Both the position numbers and the translations under genes were made by a program. This document shows, piece after piece, positions 14,576 through 22,303 of a DNA stretch of 24,343 nucleotides (position 1 is the first letter of the stretch; each line of letters opens with the position of its first letter). Source of the DNA: Flavobacteriales bacterium (GTDB lineage Bacteria; Bacteroidota; Bacteroidia; Flavobacteriales; PHOS-HE28); contig SSGN01000198.1 in assembly GCA_008016945.1 (NCBI GenBank), positions 1 to 24,343 on the forward strand. The letters are read 5' to 3'. Below the pieces are notes generated by a model. The model ran no database searches. It was given only the letters and a program-made list of their open reading frames with translations, and was not told where the DNA came from.

Positions 14576-15511
14576 ATGCGCTCCATCCTCCGCTGGTCCT
14601 TGATCCTGCTGGCCCTTCTCGTATTGGGTGCGATCACAGTGGGTCTCTCGTTCCCCCTGCTGGCCACCAATGCTCCCAGCGGCGCATGTGTAGCGGTAGT
14701 GGAAGGTTGGATAGAACCGTCGTACATGCCCCAAGTACATGCGTTACTGGCCGAAGGGGCGTACGACACCATCTACATCACAGGCACGCCACGCAACTTC
14801 TCCTACACCCTGCGACATGGCGATACGCTGGCGGTTGAGTTGCAACGCCCGGTGACCGGCGAACTGTTAGTGAACGCCTGCGGCGCGAAGAACGCGGGCA
14901 TGATCATGGAGGGCTCGCACGGCACCCTGCTGGCCGACAGTGTCTTCGGACCATGCATCGACCGAAAAGCCACGATCACCGTGGATACGGACCGGCTCCG
15001 CTTCACCCCCACGTTCAACGGCCATCCAGACCCACATTGGGAGTTGCTGTTCCTGAACTACGTGAAGTTGAACGGCATCAACCTGCACGCACTGCAACGC
15101 CGTGTTACGATCGTGCGGAGCAACGGTGACCGACAGCCTGGAACCCCCTCTTTCGCCGATGCTGCGGCCGAGCACCTCATCGCCGCTGGCACACCGGCCG
15201 CACGGATCTTGAAGCTGCCCACCGTGCTCTCCGGAAGAAGCCGGACATGGGCCAATGCCCAACGATTCGCCCAGGAAGCTGGACAACGTGGGATCCGCCG
15301 CGTCGATGTGATCTCCTTCGGCATCCACGCCCGGCGCTCTCGGCTCACCTTCGCCCAAGCCTGCGGAAGCGACGTCGCGGTGGGTGTTCGATGCGTGGAG
15401 GACCCCGAACTGCAACGCGGCCGCTGGTGGCACCATCCGATCGGATGGACCAAGGTCTTGCGCGAGCTTGCCGGTGTGCCAGCCTCCTACCTGGTGGATC
15501 TCCCTCGTTGA
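14576..15511 (+). CDS. ElyC/SanA/YdcF-type (DUF218) membrane protein with a large inserted domain (311 aa)
   Basis: An N-terminal membrane segment (residues about 7-28) is followed by a DUF218-like start, V-A-V-V-E-G-W-I-E-P near 38-47, and an A-Y-D-T-I-Y-I-T-G strand near 62-70. The DUF218 fold appears to resume after about residue 185 with the helix A-D-A-A-A-E-H-L, the A-x-I-L-K-L-P strand, S-R-T-W-A-N-A near 222, and V-D-V-I-S-F-G-I-H-A-R-R-S-R near 243. Between them (about 75-180) lies an inserted beta-rich segment whose F-N-G-H-P-D-P-H-W-E-L and V-K-L-N-G-I-N-L stretches recall calcium-dependent xylan-binding-type modules. DUF218 proteins are linked to envelope processes but are poorly characterised. 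The insertion assignment is an inference. It begins two bases after the TPR stop. Confidence 0.75.
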   Translation: MRSILRWSLILLALLVLGAITVGLSFPLLATNAPSGACVAVVEGWIEPSYMPQVHALLAEGAYDTIYITGTPRNFSYTLRHGDTLAVELQRPVTGELLVNACGAKNAGMIMEGSHGTLLADSVFGPCIDRKATITVDTDRLRFTPTFNGHPDPHWELLFLNYVKLNGINLHALQRRVTIVRSNGDRQPGTPSFADAAAEHLIAAGTPAARILKLPTVLSGRSRTWANAQRFAQEAGQRGIRRVDVISFGIHARRSRLTFAQACGSDVAVGVRCVEDPELQRGRWWHHPIGWTKVLRELAGVPASYLVDLPR

Positions 15512-15524
15512 TTACCTTTTGGGC

Positions 15525-16040
15525 ATGATCGATCCGCAACCACCGGTATTGAAGATGCCGCCGCACTTCAAGATGTACCGAGACAAGGCGAAGAGCCACC
15601 TGGTGCTGGAGGCGTTGGACAAAGCCATGGAGCGGACCGAGGCCCTCTTCGGTGCGGTCGCGGAAGACCGGGCATTCCACCGCTATGCCGAAGGGAAGTG
15701 GAGCATCAAGGAAGTGTTGCAGCACCTGAGCGATTGTGAACGCATCTTCGCCTACCGCGCTCTGTGCTTCGCACGAAAGGACCCCACCGTGCTTCCGGGC
15801 TTCGACGAGGACCTGTATGGAGCCACGGCCGCAGCCGACTCGCGCACCCTCGCCAGCATCCTCGCCGAACATCGGACCGTGAGGCAGAGCACCCATTCGC
15901 TTTTCGCCAGCTTCGACCAGAACAGGCTACAGTGTGTTGGCACTGCGGGGTCCAGCACGCTTTCCGTGCAGGACATGGGCCTGATCATCGCCGGGCACGC
16001 CGAGCATCACTGCGACATCCACGAACAACGCTACCTCTGA
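15525..16040 (+). CDS. DinB-like metal-binding protein (171 aa)
   Basis: A four-helix-bundle protein of the DinB/YfiT superfamily. W-S-I-K-E-V-L-Q-H-L-S-D at residues 59-70 contains the first metal His (His67), and the C-terminal A-G-H-A-E-H-H-C-D-I-H contains His158 and His162 in an H-x-x-x-H spacing, giving the usual three-histidine site. Members include thiol-dependent transferases and many uncharacterised proteins, so the substrate is unknown. It is cytoplasmic. ATG 15525 is chosen because the family normally begins shortly before the P-x-H-F-x-x-Y segment. An in-frame ATG at 15384 lies inside the preceding gene. A TTACCTTTTG stretch 13 bases upstream resembles, imperfectly, a -7 element. 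Confidence 0.87.
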   Translation: MIDPQPPVLKMPPHFKMYRDKAKSHLVLEALDKAMERTEALFGAVAEDRAFHRYAEGKWSIKEVLQHLSDCERIFAYRALCFARKDPTVLPGFDEDLYGATAAADSRTLASILAEHRTVRQSTHSLFASFDQNRLQCVGTAGSSTLSVQDMGLIIAGHAEHHCDIHEQRYL

Positions 16041-16043
16041 GCC

Positions 16044-16514
16044 ATGGCCCGAAGCATGCAACAGTGGTTCGACGCTTACGGCGAGAGCCATCAGAACCCG
16101 ACCAACAAGGCGATCCATTGGATCTGCGTACCTGTGATCTATTTCTGTGTGGTGGGGTTCCTATACAGCATCCCCCTGCCGGAGCAGTCACCGCTGGTTC
16201 GTCCGCACATGCTCGCCTCGCTGGCCGTGGGGCTCGTTGGCATCTTCTACCTGCGCTTATCGTTAACGGTGGCGTTCGGCATGGTCCTTTGGTCCTTGTT
16301 CTGCCTTGGTGCCTGCCGGTACCTGTACACGCACGTGGACACGCCCCTCTGGCTGATCTGCACCATCTTGTTCGTGGTGGCCTGGATCGGCCAGTTCTAT
16401 GGCCACAAGGTGGAAGGGCGCAAGCCGAGTTTCCTGGAAGACCTCCAGTTCCTGATGATCGGACCGGCCTGGTTGCTGGGCTTCATCTACCGGCGACTGG
16501 GGATCCCCTATTGA
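16044..16514 (+). CDS. Mpo1-like (DUF962 / YGL010w) membrane protein (156 aa)
   Basis: A small membrane protein of the DUF962 family, related to yeast Mpo1, a 2-hydroxy fatty acid dioxygenase. The opening S-H-Q-N-P-T-N-K-A-I-H-W-I-C-V-P (residues 15-30, His16 and His25) and the late Q-F-Y-G-H-K-x-E-G-R-K-P (about 115-126) match the conserved His-containing ends, which in the family bind iron. Four hydrophobic helices lie between about 27 and 115, followed by F-L-E-D-L-Q-F-L-M-I-G-P-A-W-L. The start is three bases after the DinB-like stop, so the two are probably co-transcribed. The stop overlaps the convergent gene by seven bases. The alpha-oxidation role in this bacterium is an inference from the family. 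Confidence 0.9.
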   Translation: MARSMQQWFDAYGESHQNPTNKAIHWICVPVIYFCVVGFLYSIPLPEQSPLVRPHMLASLAVGLVGIFYLRLSLTVAFGMVLWSLFCLGACRYLYTHVDTPLWLICTILFVVAWIGQFYGHKVEGRKPSFLEDLQFLMIGPAWLLGFIYRRLGIPY

Positions 16515-17599
16515 GGGATGGCCCGGAAATAACGGCCCTTCCGCCCCGCACAACTTCCCGGATGGAAGATGCAGCGGAGGTCGCGTAGCACCTCATCGGG
16601 CTCCAGCAATGCCGCTCCGAAGATGTCGTCGGTCGCACTATTGCCCAGGAAGGCCCCTTCGCGGACGCACCTCAAACGCGCTACACGCGGATCACCGCCC
16701 ACGAGCGTGGCCCGGTCCACCGGGCCGGATGCAGCCAGCAGCACCCCAAGGTGGTCGATGGTATCGCCGAGTACGAGCAAGCGTTCCAACGGTAGGTTGA
16801 TGTTGCCCGCCGCCACGGAATCGGAAAACACATAGTGGCCCCCGGCATCGTTGATCAAGGTGGCCATGTAGCTGTTTCCTGCAGGTGCGAACCAGGCCCC
16901 GTTCCAATGGCTGGCAAAGAGCACCTGGGGCGAACGGGTAAGGTGTGTCCGCATGCCGCGCAACACATCGTAGCGATGTTCAATGGCCTTGAACACGCTA
17001 TCGGCCCGACGTTCGACCCCCAGTAAAGCGCCGAAGAACCGGACCCATTCGGCGCGACCCAGAGGATGTTCCTCGAGGTACTCGGCCACCATTACCGTAC
17101 CGGTAAACGCATTGGCACCACGGTCGCCCCGACCGAACGGATAGTCGAATACCACTTGCGGGGCCAGAGCGAGCAATCGTTCGCGATCCACACCATCGGC
17201 ACGGGACACCTCCTTCAATCGACCATCGCGCACCGCATCGGCGAAACGTGGGTCGCGGACCTGTTCGGTGAACGAGGTGCCCACCACCTGATCCACGGCA
17301 CCCAGAGCCCCGAAGTACGACAAGTGGGTGGTGCTCAACACCACGGTACGCTCCAAGGGCACCGGGAGGTGGTCGGCTGTGCCCGCAGTGCGGTAGAGGT
17401 ACTTACCCACGGTATCGGTCCGCCCTTCGGGGCCGAAGACCAACACCCGCCGCTCCTCGCCCCGCACCTGGAACTCGAAATGGGTGGCATAGGCATTGGG
17501 CACCCCGCTCCAAACAGCCTTTCCTTGGGATTCCCCGTTGCTCGGGCCACAACCCTGCACCAGGGGCAGGACGATCAGGAGACCGAGTGCCGCCCTCAT
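16508..17599 (-). CDS. BtuF-like periplasmic-binding lipoprotein (363 aa)
   Basis: The N-terminus is a lipoprotein signal with lipobox L-V-Q-G-C and Cys17 as the acylated residue. The rest fits class III periplasmic-binding proteins (PF01497; BtuF/FhuD-like), which deliver cobalamin, haem or iron chelates to an ABC importer. R-T-V-V-L-S-T-T-H-L-S-Y-F-G-A-L-G near 84-100 is the first lobe strand, and P-Q-V-V-F-D-Y near 148 belongs to the same lobe. A long helix follows, then V-L-F-A-S-H-W-N-G-A-W-F-A-P-A-G-N-S-Y in the second lobe. No permease or ATPase gene is nearby, so it is an orphan here. The start ATG overlaps the S41-like stop (TCAT on the plus strand), implying translational coupling. 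Ligand cannot be assigned. Confidence 0.83.
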   Translation of the reverse strand: MRAALGLLIVLPLVQGCGPSNGESQGKAVWSGVPNAYATHFEFQVRGEERRVLVFGPEGRTDTVGKYLYRTAGTADHLPVPLERTVVLSTTHLSYFGALGAVDQVVGTSFTEQVRDPRFADAVRDGRLKEVSRADGVDRERLLALAPQVVFDYPFGRGDRGANAFTGTVMVAEYLEEHPLGRAEWVRFFGALLGVERRADSVFKAIEHRYDVLRGMRTHLTRSPQVLFASHWNGAWFAPAGNSYMATLINDAGGHYVFSDSVAAGNINLPLERLLVLGDTIDHLGVLLAASGPVDRATLVGGDPRVARLRCVREGAFLGNSATDDIFGAALLEPDEVLRDLRCIFHPGSCAGRKGRYFRAIPQ

Positions 17600-19050
17600 T
17601 CCAGTTCCTGGATCATTTCCAACAGTGAAGCGCGCAGCTCGTCCTGTCCGCGGGCGATGCCCCCAGGGGTGGGGTACGCTTGGTGGTTGGGCTGTTCGCC
17701 ACGATCGGTGGGGCCTTCGCCACGGCCGGCCGGCACATACTTCAACAGGGGCACATGGAAACGCAGGTTCGAGTTGGGCGCGGTCACCACCCATTCGGGC
17801 CCACCGGTGAACCCGAAGGCGTTGGAGCCCACCTCCTCGCCCACCACGCGCCCCCGGTTCTGACGCCGCACCATCATCACCAGCGCGGCAGCGGCATCGC
17901 GTGTATAGCCGTCGCATACCACGTACACCTTCCCGCCGAAGGCCTTGTTCATGGGCTCGTGCATCGAAAGGCGCGGATCGGTCTCCGGCACCCGGTAATC
18001 GCCCTTTCCGGCCAGGAGCAAGCGCGCGTTGGCACTGGCATAGAAACTCTCGGGAATGGCGTGGGTGGGCCGTGCCTTGGGGGGCACGATGCTGCGCACC
18101 ACCATGGCATCGAGCATCTTGAACGGGCTCTTCGCGATGGCCGAGAACACGAGTTCGGCCATGGAGAGCTCGCGTCCACCAGCGCCGCGCACATCGATCA
18201 CCAGGGTCCGCACCTTCTCGCGCTGCGCATCGTTCAAGGTGGCCTGCAGGAAACGATCCGGACGTTGCCCACCGAGGTTGAGACCTTCCAGATCCAGTGT
18301 ATTCAGCTTCAGCCACAGCACAGCGCTCTCGGGGTATACAGTGGACCCCCAGGAGAGCATGGATGCACCTTTGGGCTTCCGTGTGCTGGTGATCTCAATC
18401 GCGGTCATCCCAAAGACCACCTGTTCGTTCGCCACTTTATCCGGTGTACGGTACTCCACGCGGTACATTCCGGTCTGTTCCACATACAAATGGTAGCGCA
18501 CATTGAACTCGCGTTCCACCATCCTCTCGGCGAAGGTCCGGTTGGCCCCATCGCCCACCACCGTCCGGAGCAACACCTCCATGATCTTCTCGATCGGTCT
18601 GCCGTTGATGGCGGTGATACGACTGCCCACGGGTATGCTGCGGAAGCCTTTCAGTTCCTCTTCCACGAACACCCCCTCAGGCAACACCCGCACCTGTAAG
18701 GGTAACAGTAATGCCTCGCGCTCCAGTGTCCGTTGCATGTCCACTGGCCATTCGGATCGGCAGTGCGAATCGCCCACACCTTTGAACACAGGACCGAGGG
18801 CCTGCTCGAACTCCACCAATGACATCGGCACCGTGATCGAATCGCGCACCCGGTCGATCAAGGCATCGAGCTCGGGTCGGGTATGATACCGGTATGGGTC
18901 CGGATGGGCCTCATGAATGGCGGATCGCAGCAGCTCCACCTCTTCGTGCAGCCGTTCGGGGTACAGGGTGCGATCGAGGTACGCTTGGCTCCTCGCCTCG
19001 CAGGCCACGGCAACAGCCCACATACCGAACAAAGCTCTCACCAGTCCCAT
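17596..19050 (-). CDS. S41 family protease-like secreted protein with altered catalytic motif (484 aa)
   Basis: An N-terminal hydrophobic segment (residues about 7-22, ending S-Q-A) is a signal peptide. The C-terminal half has the S41 (C-terminal-processing / tail-specific) fold: V-L-W-L-K-L-N-T (244-251), T-L-V-I-D-V-R-G-A-G-G (282-292), G-K-V-Y-V-V-C-D-G-Y-T-R-D-A-A-A-A-L (373-390) and G-R-V-V-G-E-E-V-G (400-408). A PDZ-like stretch lies near 114-155. In active relatives the T-x-S-A segment carries the nucleophilic Ser, but here it reads T383-R-D385-A, with codon GAT for Asp385. The usual Ser is therefore absent, if my alignment is right, and protease activity is doubtful. The stop overlaps the BtuF-like start. 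ATG 19050 is chosen over the internal Met10 because it keeps a longer n-region. Confidence 0.85.
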   Translation of the reverse strand: MGLVRALFGMWAVAVACEARSQAYLDRTLYPERLHEEVELLRSAIHEAHPDPYRYHTRPELDALIDRVRDSITVPMSLVEFEQALGPVFKGVGDSHCRSEWPVDMQRTLEREALLLPLQVRVLPEGVFVEEELKGFRSIPVGSRITAINGRPIEKIMEVLLRTVVGDGANRTFAERMVEREFNVRYHLYVEQTGMYRVEYRTPDKVANEQVVFGMTAIEITSTRKPKGASMLSWGSTVYPESAVLWLKLNTLDLEGLNLGGQRPDRFLQATLNDAQREKVRTLVIDVRGAGGRELSMAELVFSAIAKSPFKMLDAMVVRSIVPPKARPTHAIPESFYASANARLLLAGKGDYRVPETDPRLSMHEPMNKAFGGKVYVVCDGYTRDAAAALVMMVRRQNRGRVVGEEVGSNAFGFTGGPEWVVTAPNSNLRFHVPLLKYVPAGRGEGPTDRGEQPNHQAYPTPGGIARGQDELRASLLEMIQELE

Positions 19051-19103
19051 TCGCTCCGCTTGAAAAATGATCCTTACAAGTACGATGCCATTCTCACCAT
19101 TGA

Positions 19104-19137
19104 AAAGGCCCCCTCGCCAGGCGGCGAAGGGGCCTTT
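19104..19137 (-). terminator. Intrinsic terminator of pckA
   Basis: AAAGGCCCCCTCGCC (19104-19118) and GGCGAAGGGGCCTTT (19123-19137) form a 15-position stem with one C-A mismatch around an AGGC loop. On the minus strand the stem ends in TTTT, 13 bases after the pckA stop. On the plus strand it ends in TTTCT, so it may also stop transcription from the left. Confidence 0.88.
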
Positions 19138-19149
19138 CTATTGAAAGGA

Positions 19150-20763
19150 TCAGGCCTTCACCGCAGTACGCGGTGCCGCTGCGAGGATCTCGGCGCTTGC
19201 ACCATCGCTGTACTTGGCGAAGTTGTCGTTGAACTGTTTGGCCAACTTCTCCGCCGTGGCGTCGTAAGCGGCCTTGTCCTTCCAAGTGTTACGGGGATCG
19301 AGCACCTCGGAAGGCACGTTGGGGCAGGTGGTCGGGAAGCTCACGCCGAACACCGGATGCTCGTTGTAGCTGACCGCATCCAACTCACCGCGCAGGGCTG
19401 CGGTGATCATGGCCCGCGTCAGTTTCAACTTCATGCGCTCGCCGGTGCCATAGCTGCCACCGCTCCAGCCGGTGTTCACCAGCCACACCCGCACGTTGTG
19501 CTGCTTCATCTTGGCACCGAGCATATCGGCGTACTTGGTGGGGTGCAACGGCAGGAATGCCTTGCCGAAGCACGCACTGAAGGTGCTTTGCGGCTCGGTG
19601 ACCCCAGCTTCGGTACCGGCCACCTTGGCGGTGTATCCGCTGATGAAGTGATACATGGCCTGTCCCGGGGTCAGCTTACTGATCGGGGGCAATACGCCAT
19701 AGGCATCGCAGGTGAGGAAGAAGATGTTGGTGGGATGATCGCCCACGCTGGGTACCGCCACCCCGGGGATGTGGTGGATGGGATAACTCACACGGGTGTT
19801 CTCCGTCTTGGAGCCATCGGCGAAGTCGACCTTGGCGGTCCCCTCCTCGAACACGATGTTCTCCAAGATGGCGCCGAACTTGATGGCTTCCCAGATCTGG
19901 GGCTCCTTCTCGGCGCTGAGGTCGATGCACTTGGCGTAGCAGCCGCCTTCGAAGTTGAACACGCCGGTATCGCTCCAACCGTGTTCATCATCGCCGATGA
20001 GTGCGCGTTCGGGATCGGCGCTCAAGGTGGTCTTACCCGTTCCGCTCAAGCCGAAGAACACGGCCGTATCGCCTGCTTTGCCAATGTTGGCGCTGCAGTG
20101 CATGCTGAGCACCTTGCGCTCCTGGGGTAGCACGTAGTTGAGCACGGTGAAGATGCCCTTCTTGATCTCGCCGGTGTAGCCTGTACCGCCGATGAGGATC
20201 ATCTTCCGAGTGAAGTCGATCACCGCGAAGTTGTGCTGGCGTGTACCATCGAGCGCGGGGTCCGCATGGAGCCCTGGAGCACAGAGGATATGCCACTCCG
20301 GCTCGAAGGCATCGAGCTCCTCGGCCGTTGGGCGCAGGAACATATTGCCTGCGAACATGGCACTAGCGGGATACTCGGCAACTAACCGGATGTTCAATTT
20401 GTAGGTCGGGTCAGCGCAGGCATAAGCATCCTTCACGAACACCTCGCGACCTTGAAGGTAGGCGGCCATCCGCGCATGCAAACGATCGAAGTTCTCCGCC
20501 GAGAAGGGGAAGTTCACATCGCCCCACCACACGGTATTCTCGGTCTTGGCATCCTTCACGCAGAACTTGTCCTTGGGGCTTCGGCCGGTGAACTCACCGG
20601 TATCGATGGCCAGTGCGCCGCTGTCGGCAAGCACGCCCTGACCGTTGATGATGGCTTGTTCCACCAGTTCAGCAGGTTCGAGGTTCCAATAGATCTCGCC
20701 CACCTTGCCCAGGCCCACCTTGGAGAGGTCGGCGTTCTTCGGTTTACGGCCGAATTCGTTCAT
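19150..20763 (-). CDS. pckA: Phosphoenolpyruvate carboxykinase (ATP) (537 aa)
   Basis: Converts oxaloacetate and ATP to PEP, CO2 and ADP in gluconeogenesis. T-G-E-F-T-G-R-S-P-K-D-K-F at residues 55-67 is the substrate-binding segment. G-L-S-G-T-G-K-T-T at 238-246 is the P-loop (kinase-1a), followed by L-S-A-D and D-D-E-H-G-W at 258-263. F-E-G-G-C-Y-A-K at 271-278 and G-Y-T-A-K-V-A-G-T-E-A-G-V-T-E-P-Q are the metal and adenine signatures of the ATP-dependent class. Length is typical. The ATG at 20763 is 28 bases from an exact TACTTTTG -7 element, and a strong terminator follows the stop, so it appears to be monocistronic. No defects are visible. Confidence 0.98.
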   Translation of the reverse strand: MNEFGRKPKNADLSKVGLGKVGEIYWNLEPAELVEQAIINGQGVLADSGALAIDTGEFTGRSPKDKFCVKDAKTENTVWWGDVNFPFSAENFDRLHARMAAYLQGREVFVKDAYACADPTYKLNIRLVAEYPASAMFAGNMFLRPTAEELDAFEPEWHILCAPGLHADPALDGTRQHNFAVIDFTRKMILIGGTGYTGEIKKGIFTVLNYVLPQERKVLSMHCSANIGKAGDTAVFFGLSGTGKTTLSADPERALIGDDEHGWSDTGVFNFEGGCYAKCIDLSAEKEPQIWEAIKFGAILENIVFEEGTAKVDFADGSKTENTRVSYPIHHIPGVAVPSVGDHPTNIFFLTCDAYGVLPPISKLTPGQAMYHFISGYTAKVAGTEAGVTEPQSTFSACFGKAFLPLHPTKYADMLGAKMKQHNVRVWLVNTGWSGGSYGTGERMKLKLTRAMITAALRGELDAVSYNEHPVFGVSFPTTCPNVPSEVLDPRNTWKDKAAYDATAEKLAKQFNDNFAKYSDGASAEILAAAPRTAVKA

Positions 20764-20791
20764 GTTCCTTATGGAATTGTGAATTGAACGG

Positions 20792-20799
20792 CAAAAGTA
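20792..20799 (-). promoter_or_regulatory. Bacteroidetes-type -7 element TACTTTTG upstream of pckA
   Basis: Exact TAnnTTTG on the minus strand (CAAAAGTA on plus), 28 bases before the pckA ATG and just past the DUF423 stop. No -33 TTG at standard spacing was found. Confidence 0.55.
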
Positions 20800-20820
20800 C
20801 GGGGAACCGGTCTTTCCGGG

Positions 20821-21222
20821 TTAGCGTTCGTCAGTCGTACGCAGGGCGGTCATGAACAATACGACCCATGCTGCGATGAAACAGAGTCCCCCGAGCGGCG
20901 TGATCGGCCCAAGGACCATGGTAAGACCTTGTGTACCAAGGATATCCCGAGTGGCTAGCAAGTAGATGGAGCCGGAGAACAGAAAGATCCCAGCCAGCAG
21001 CAGGGCGCGGATCAAGCGCGACCGTTGGGCGGGCAGGCGCCCACCAAGAAGTGCCAGACCGAAAAGTCCCAAGCCGTGATAGAACTGGTACTGCACCCCC
21101 GTTTGCCACTGCGCCACGGCCTCGGGCCCTACCCGCGACTTCAAGCCATGTGCCCCGAATGCGCCGAAGGCCACCGCAACACTTAGAACCGCGGCGGCCC
21201 AAGCCAGAGTTTTTCGATCCAT
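20821..21222 (-). CDS. DUF423 family small membrane protein (133 aa)
   Basis: A small inner-membrane protein of the DUF423 family (YgdD-like). A-F-G-A-F-G-A-H-G-L (residues 18-27) is the family signature in the first membrane segment. It is followed by the W-Q-T-G-V-Q-Y-Q-F-Y-H-G-L-G-L segment (39-53), then S-G-S-I-Y-L-L-A near 83-90 and P-I-T-P-L-G-G near 106-112. Four hydrophobic helices are expected. The function of the family is unknown. The ATG at 21222 is preceded closely by GACCTTTG, a partial -7-like motif that ends four bases before the start. The gap to the pckA start is 57 bases, so pckA has room for its own promoter. Confidence 0.92.
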   Translation of the reverse strand: MDRKTLAWAAAVLSVAVAFGAFGAHGLKSRVGPEAVAQWQTGVQYQFYHGLGLFGLALLGGRLPAQRSRLIRALLLAGIFLFSGSIYLLATRDILGTQGLTMVLGPITPLGGLCFIAAWVVLFMTALRTTDER

Positions 21223-21348
21223 GGGGCAAAGGTCGTGGTTCGCGACGGGACCGATCGTTCATTGGATCGTGCAAAACGCAGGGCGTCCAACCGGTTCACG
21301 CATGGCCAAGCGCGATAGTTTGCCCTCCGTAAAGACCCCCTTTCAAGG

Positions 21349-21789
21349 ATGAGCTTCACCGCCCAATTGAATCAGCTACAAACCGCGCTTCGCCATACCC
21401 GTGCGCGCATGTTGGCGCCCTTGGACCAACGCCAGCTTCAGCTCCCGACGGATCCCGAGGTTTATGTGGAGGATGTGTTACACTATGTGATGGACGAGGT
21501 GGGCCGTGACCTGAGGACCATGGGACATGTTCTGGCGGAGGATATGTCCTTCAAGGATGAGGTGAACCACTATCCGTTGTACCATTTGCACCTGGCCGGT
21601 GGCGATGTGCTGAACCTACACTTCACGGGACAGTATCCCGAAACGTTGTTCCTCACCATTTCCAAGGGCTTCCGACGTCCGGAACAGTTCAGCGATGCCC
21701 GCATGGCCCATGTCACCTTGGGGGTGAACATGGATCCGAACCGGTTGTTGCTGGCGATCTTGGACGGGTTGAACCGTTTCGGACATTGA
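21349..21789 (+). CDS. Conserved-looking protein of unknown function (146 aa)
   Basis: I do not recognise this family. The protein is a soluble alpha/beta candidate without signal peptide or membrane segment. It has an N-terminal helical part (residues about 1-70, including Y-V-E-D-V-L-H-Y-V-M-D-E-V) and a C-terminal part with alternating hydrophobic strands (Y-P-L-Y-H-L-H-L-A-G-G-D and L-N-L-H-F-T-G-Q-Y-P-E near 77-97). His residues are clustered there. Codon use resembles the neighbours. It sits 7-10 bases before the SixA-like gene, so the two are probably co-transcribed and may share a process. An ATAGTTTG motif at 21315-21322 is an imperfect -7 candidate. It is divergent from the DUF423 gene. 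Confidence 0.75.
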   Translation: MSFTAQLNQLQTALRHTRARMLAPLDQRQLQLPTDPEVYVEDVLHYVMDEVGRDLRTMGHVLAEDMSFKDEVNHYPLYHLHLAGGDVLNLHFTGQYPETLFLTISKGFRRPEQFSDARMAHVTLGVNMDPNRLLLAILDGLNRFGH

Positions 21790-21799
21790 ACCCAAGGTG

Positions 21800-22303
21800 A
21801 TGAAGACGTTGTACCTCTGTCGGCACGCCAAGAGTTCCTGGGCCGACCCGGGGATGAGCGACTTCGATCGCCCGCTGAACGAGCGCGGTGTGCGTAATGC
21901 CGGGTTCATGGCCGGTCTGTTCAAGGCACGCGGGGAGCCGGTGGACCTGATCGTGACCAGCCCGGCCAACCGGGCATTCACCACGGCAGGCCATTTCGCC
22001 ACCGCCTTGGGCCTTTCCACGGATCGGATCCATCCAGACCGTTCCATATACCTGGCCGACCGCTACCAACTGGCTCAAGTCGTGAGCAGCCTTCCTCCAA
22101 CGGCACATCGGGCAATGCTCTTTGGGCACAACCCGGGGTTCACGGAGCTTGTGGAGCACTTTTGCGATACGGGCGTCGGTGAGCTCCCCACCTGTGGTCT
22201 GGTGCGTATCGACTTCGCGGTGGGCGAGTGGACGCATACCGGTAAAGGCACGGGTACCCTGGTGTGGTTCGACCACCCGAAGCGACATCCAGGCCAGGGT
22301 TGA
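21800..22303 (+). CDS. sixA: SixA-like histidine phosphatase (167 aa)
   Basis: A histidine phosphatase of the SixA branch, which removes phosphate from phosphohistidine in signalling or phosphotransfer proteins. L-Y-L-C-R-H-A-K-S-S-W at residues 4-14 contains the catalytic R-H (Arg8, His9), and S-P-A-N-R-A (54-59) and F-G-H-N-P-G (108-113, His110) are the other active-site parts. The family start L-x-L-x-R-H-x-K favours ATG 21800; a GTG three bases earlier would add one Met. It is cytoplasmic. The stop TGA abuts the stop of the convergent gene with no gap. The protein substrate is unknown; E. coli SixA acts on ArcB and the nitrogen PTS, but neither is visible here, so the gene symbol marks the family only. 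Confidence 0.85.
   Translation: MKTLYLCRHAKSSWADPGMSDFDRPLNERGVRNAGFMAGLFKARGEPVDLIVTSPANRAFTTAGHFATALGLSTDRIHPDRSIYLADRYQLAQVVSSLPPTAHRAMLFGHNPGFTELVEHFCDTGVGELPTCGLVRIDFAVGEWTHTGKGTGTLVWFDHPKRHPGQG

Noticed and set aside
17690..18699. Plus-strand frame opposite the S41-like gene
   Set aside because: No domain or signal; His/Gly-rich by-product of the opposite gene.
18883..20130. 415-residue plus-strand frame opposite pckA
   Set aside because: Gly/His/Val-rich translation antisense to a clear pckA; typical shadow of a high-GC gene.
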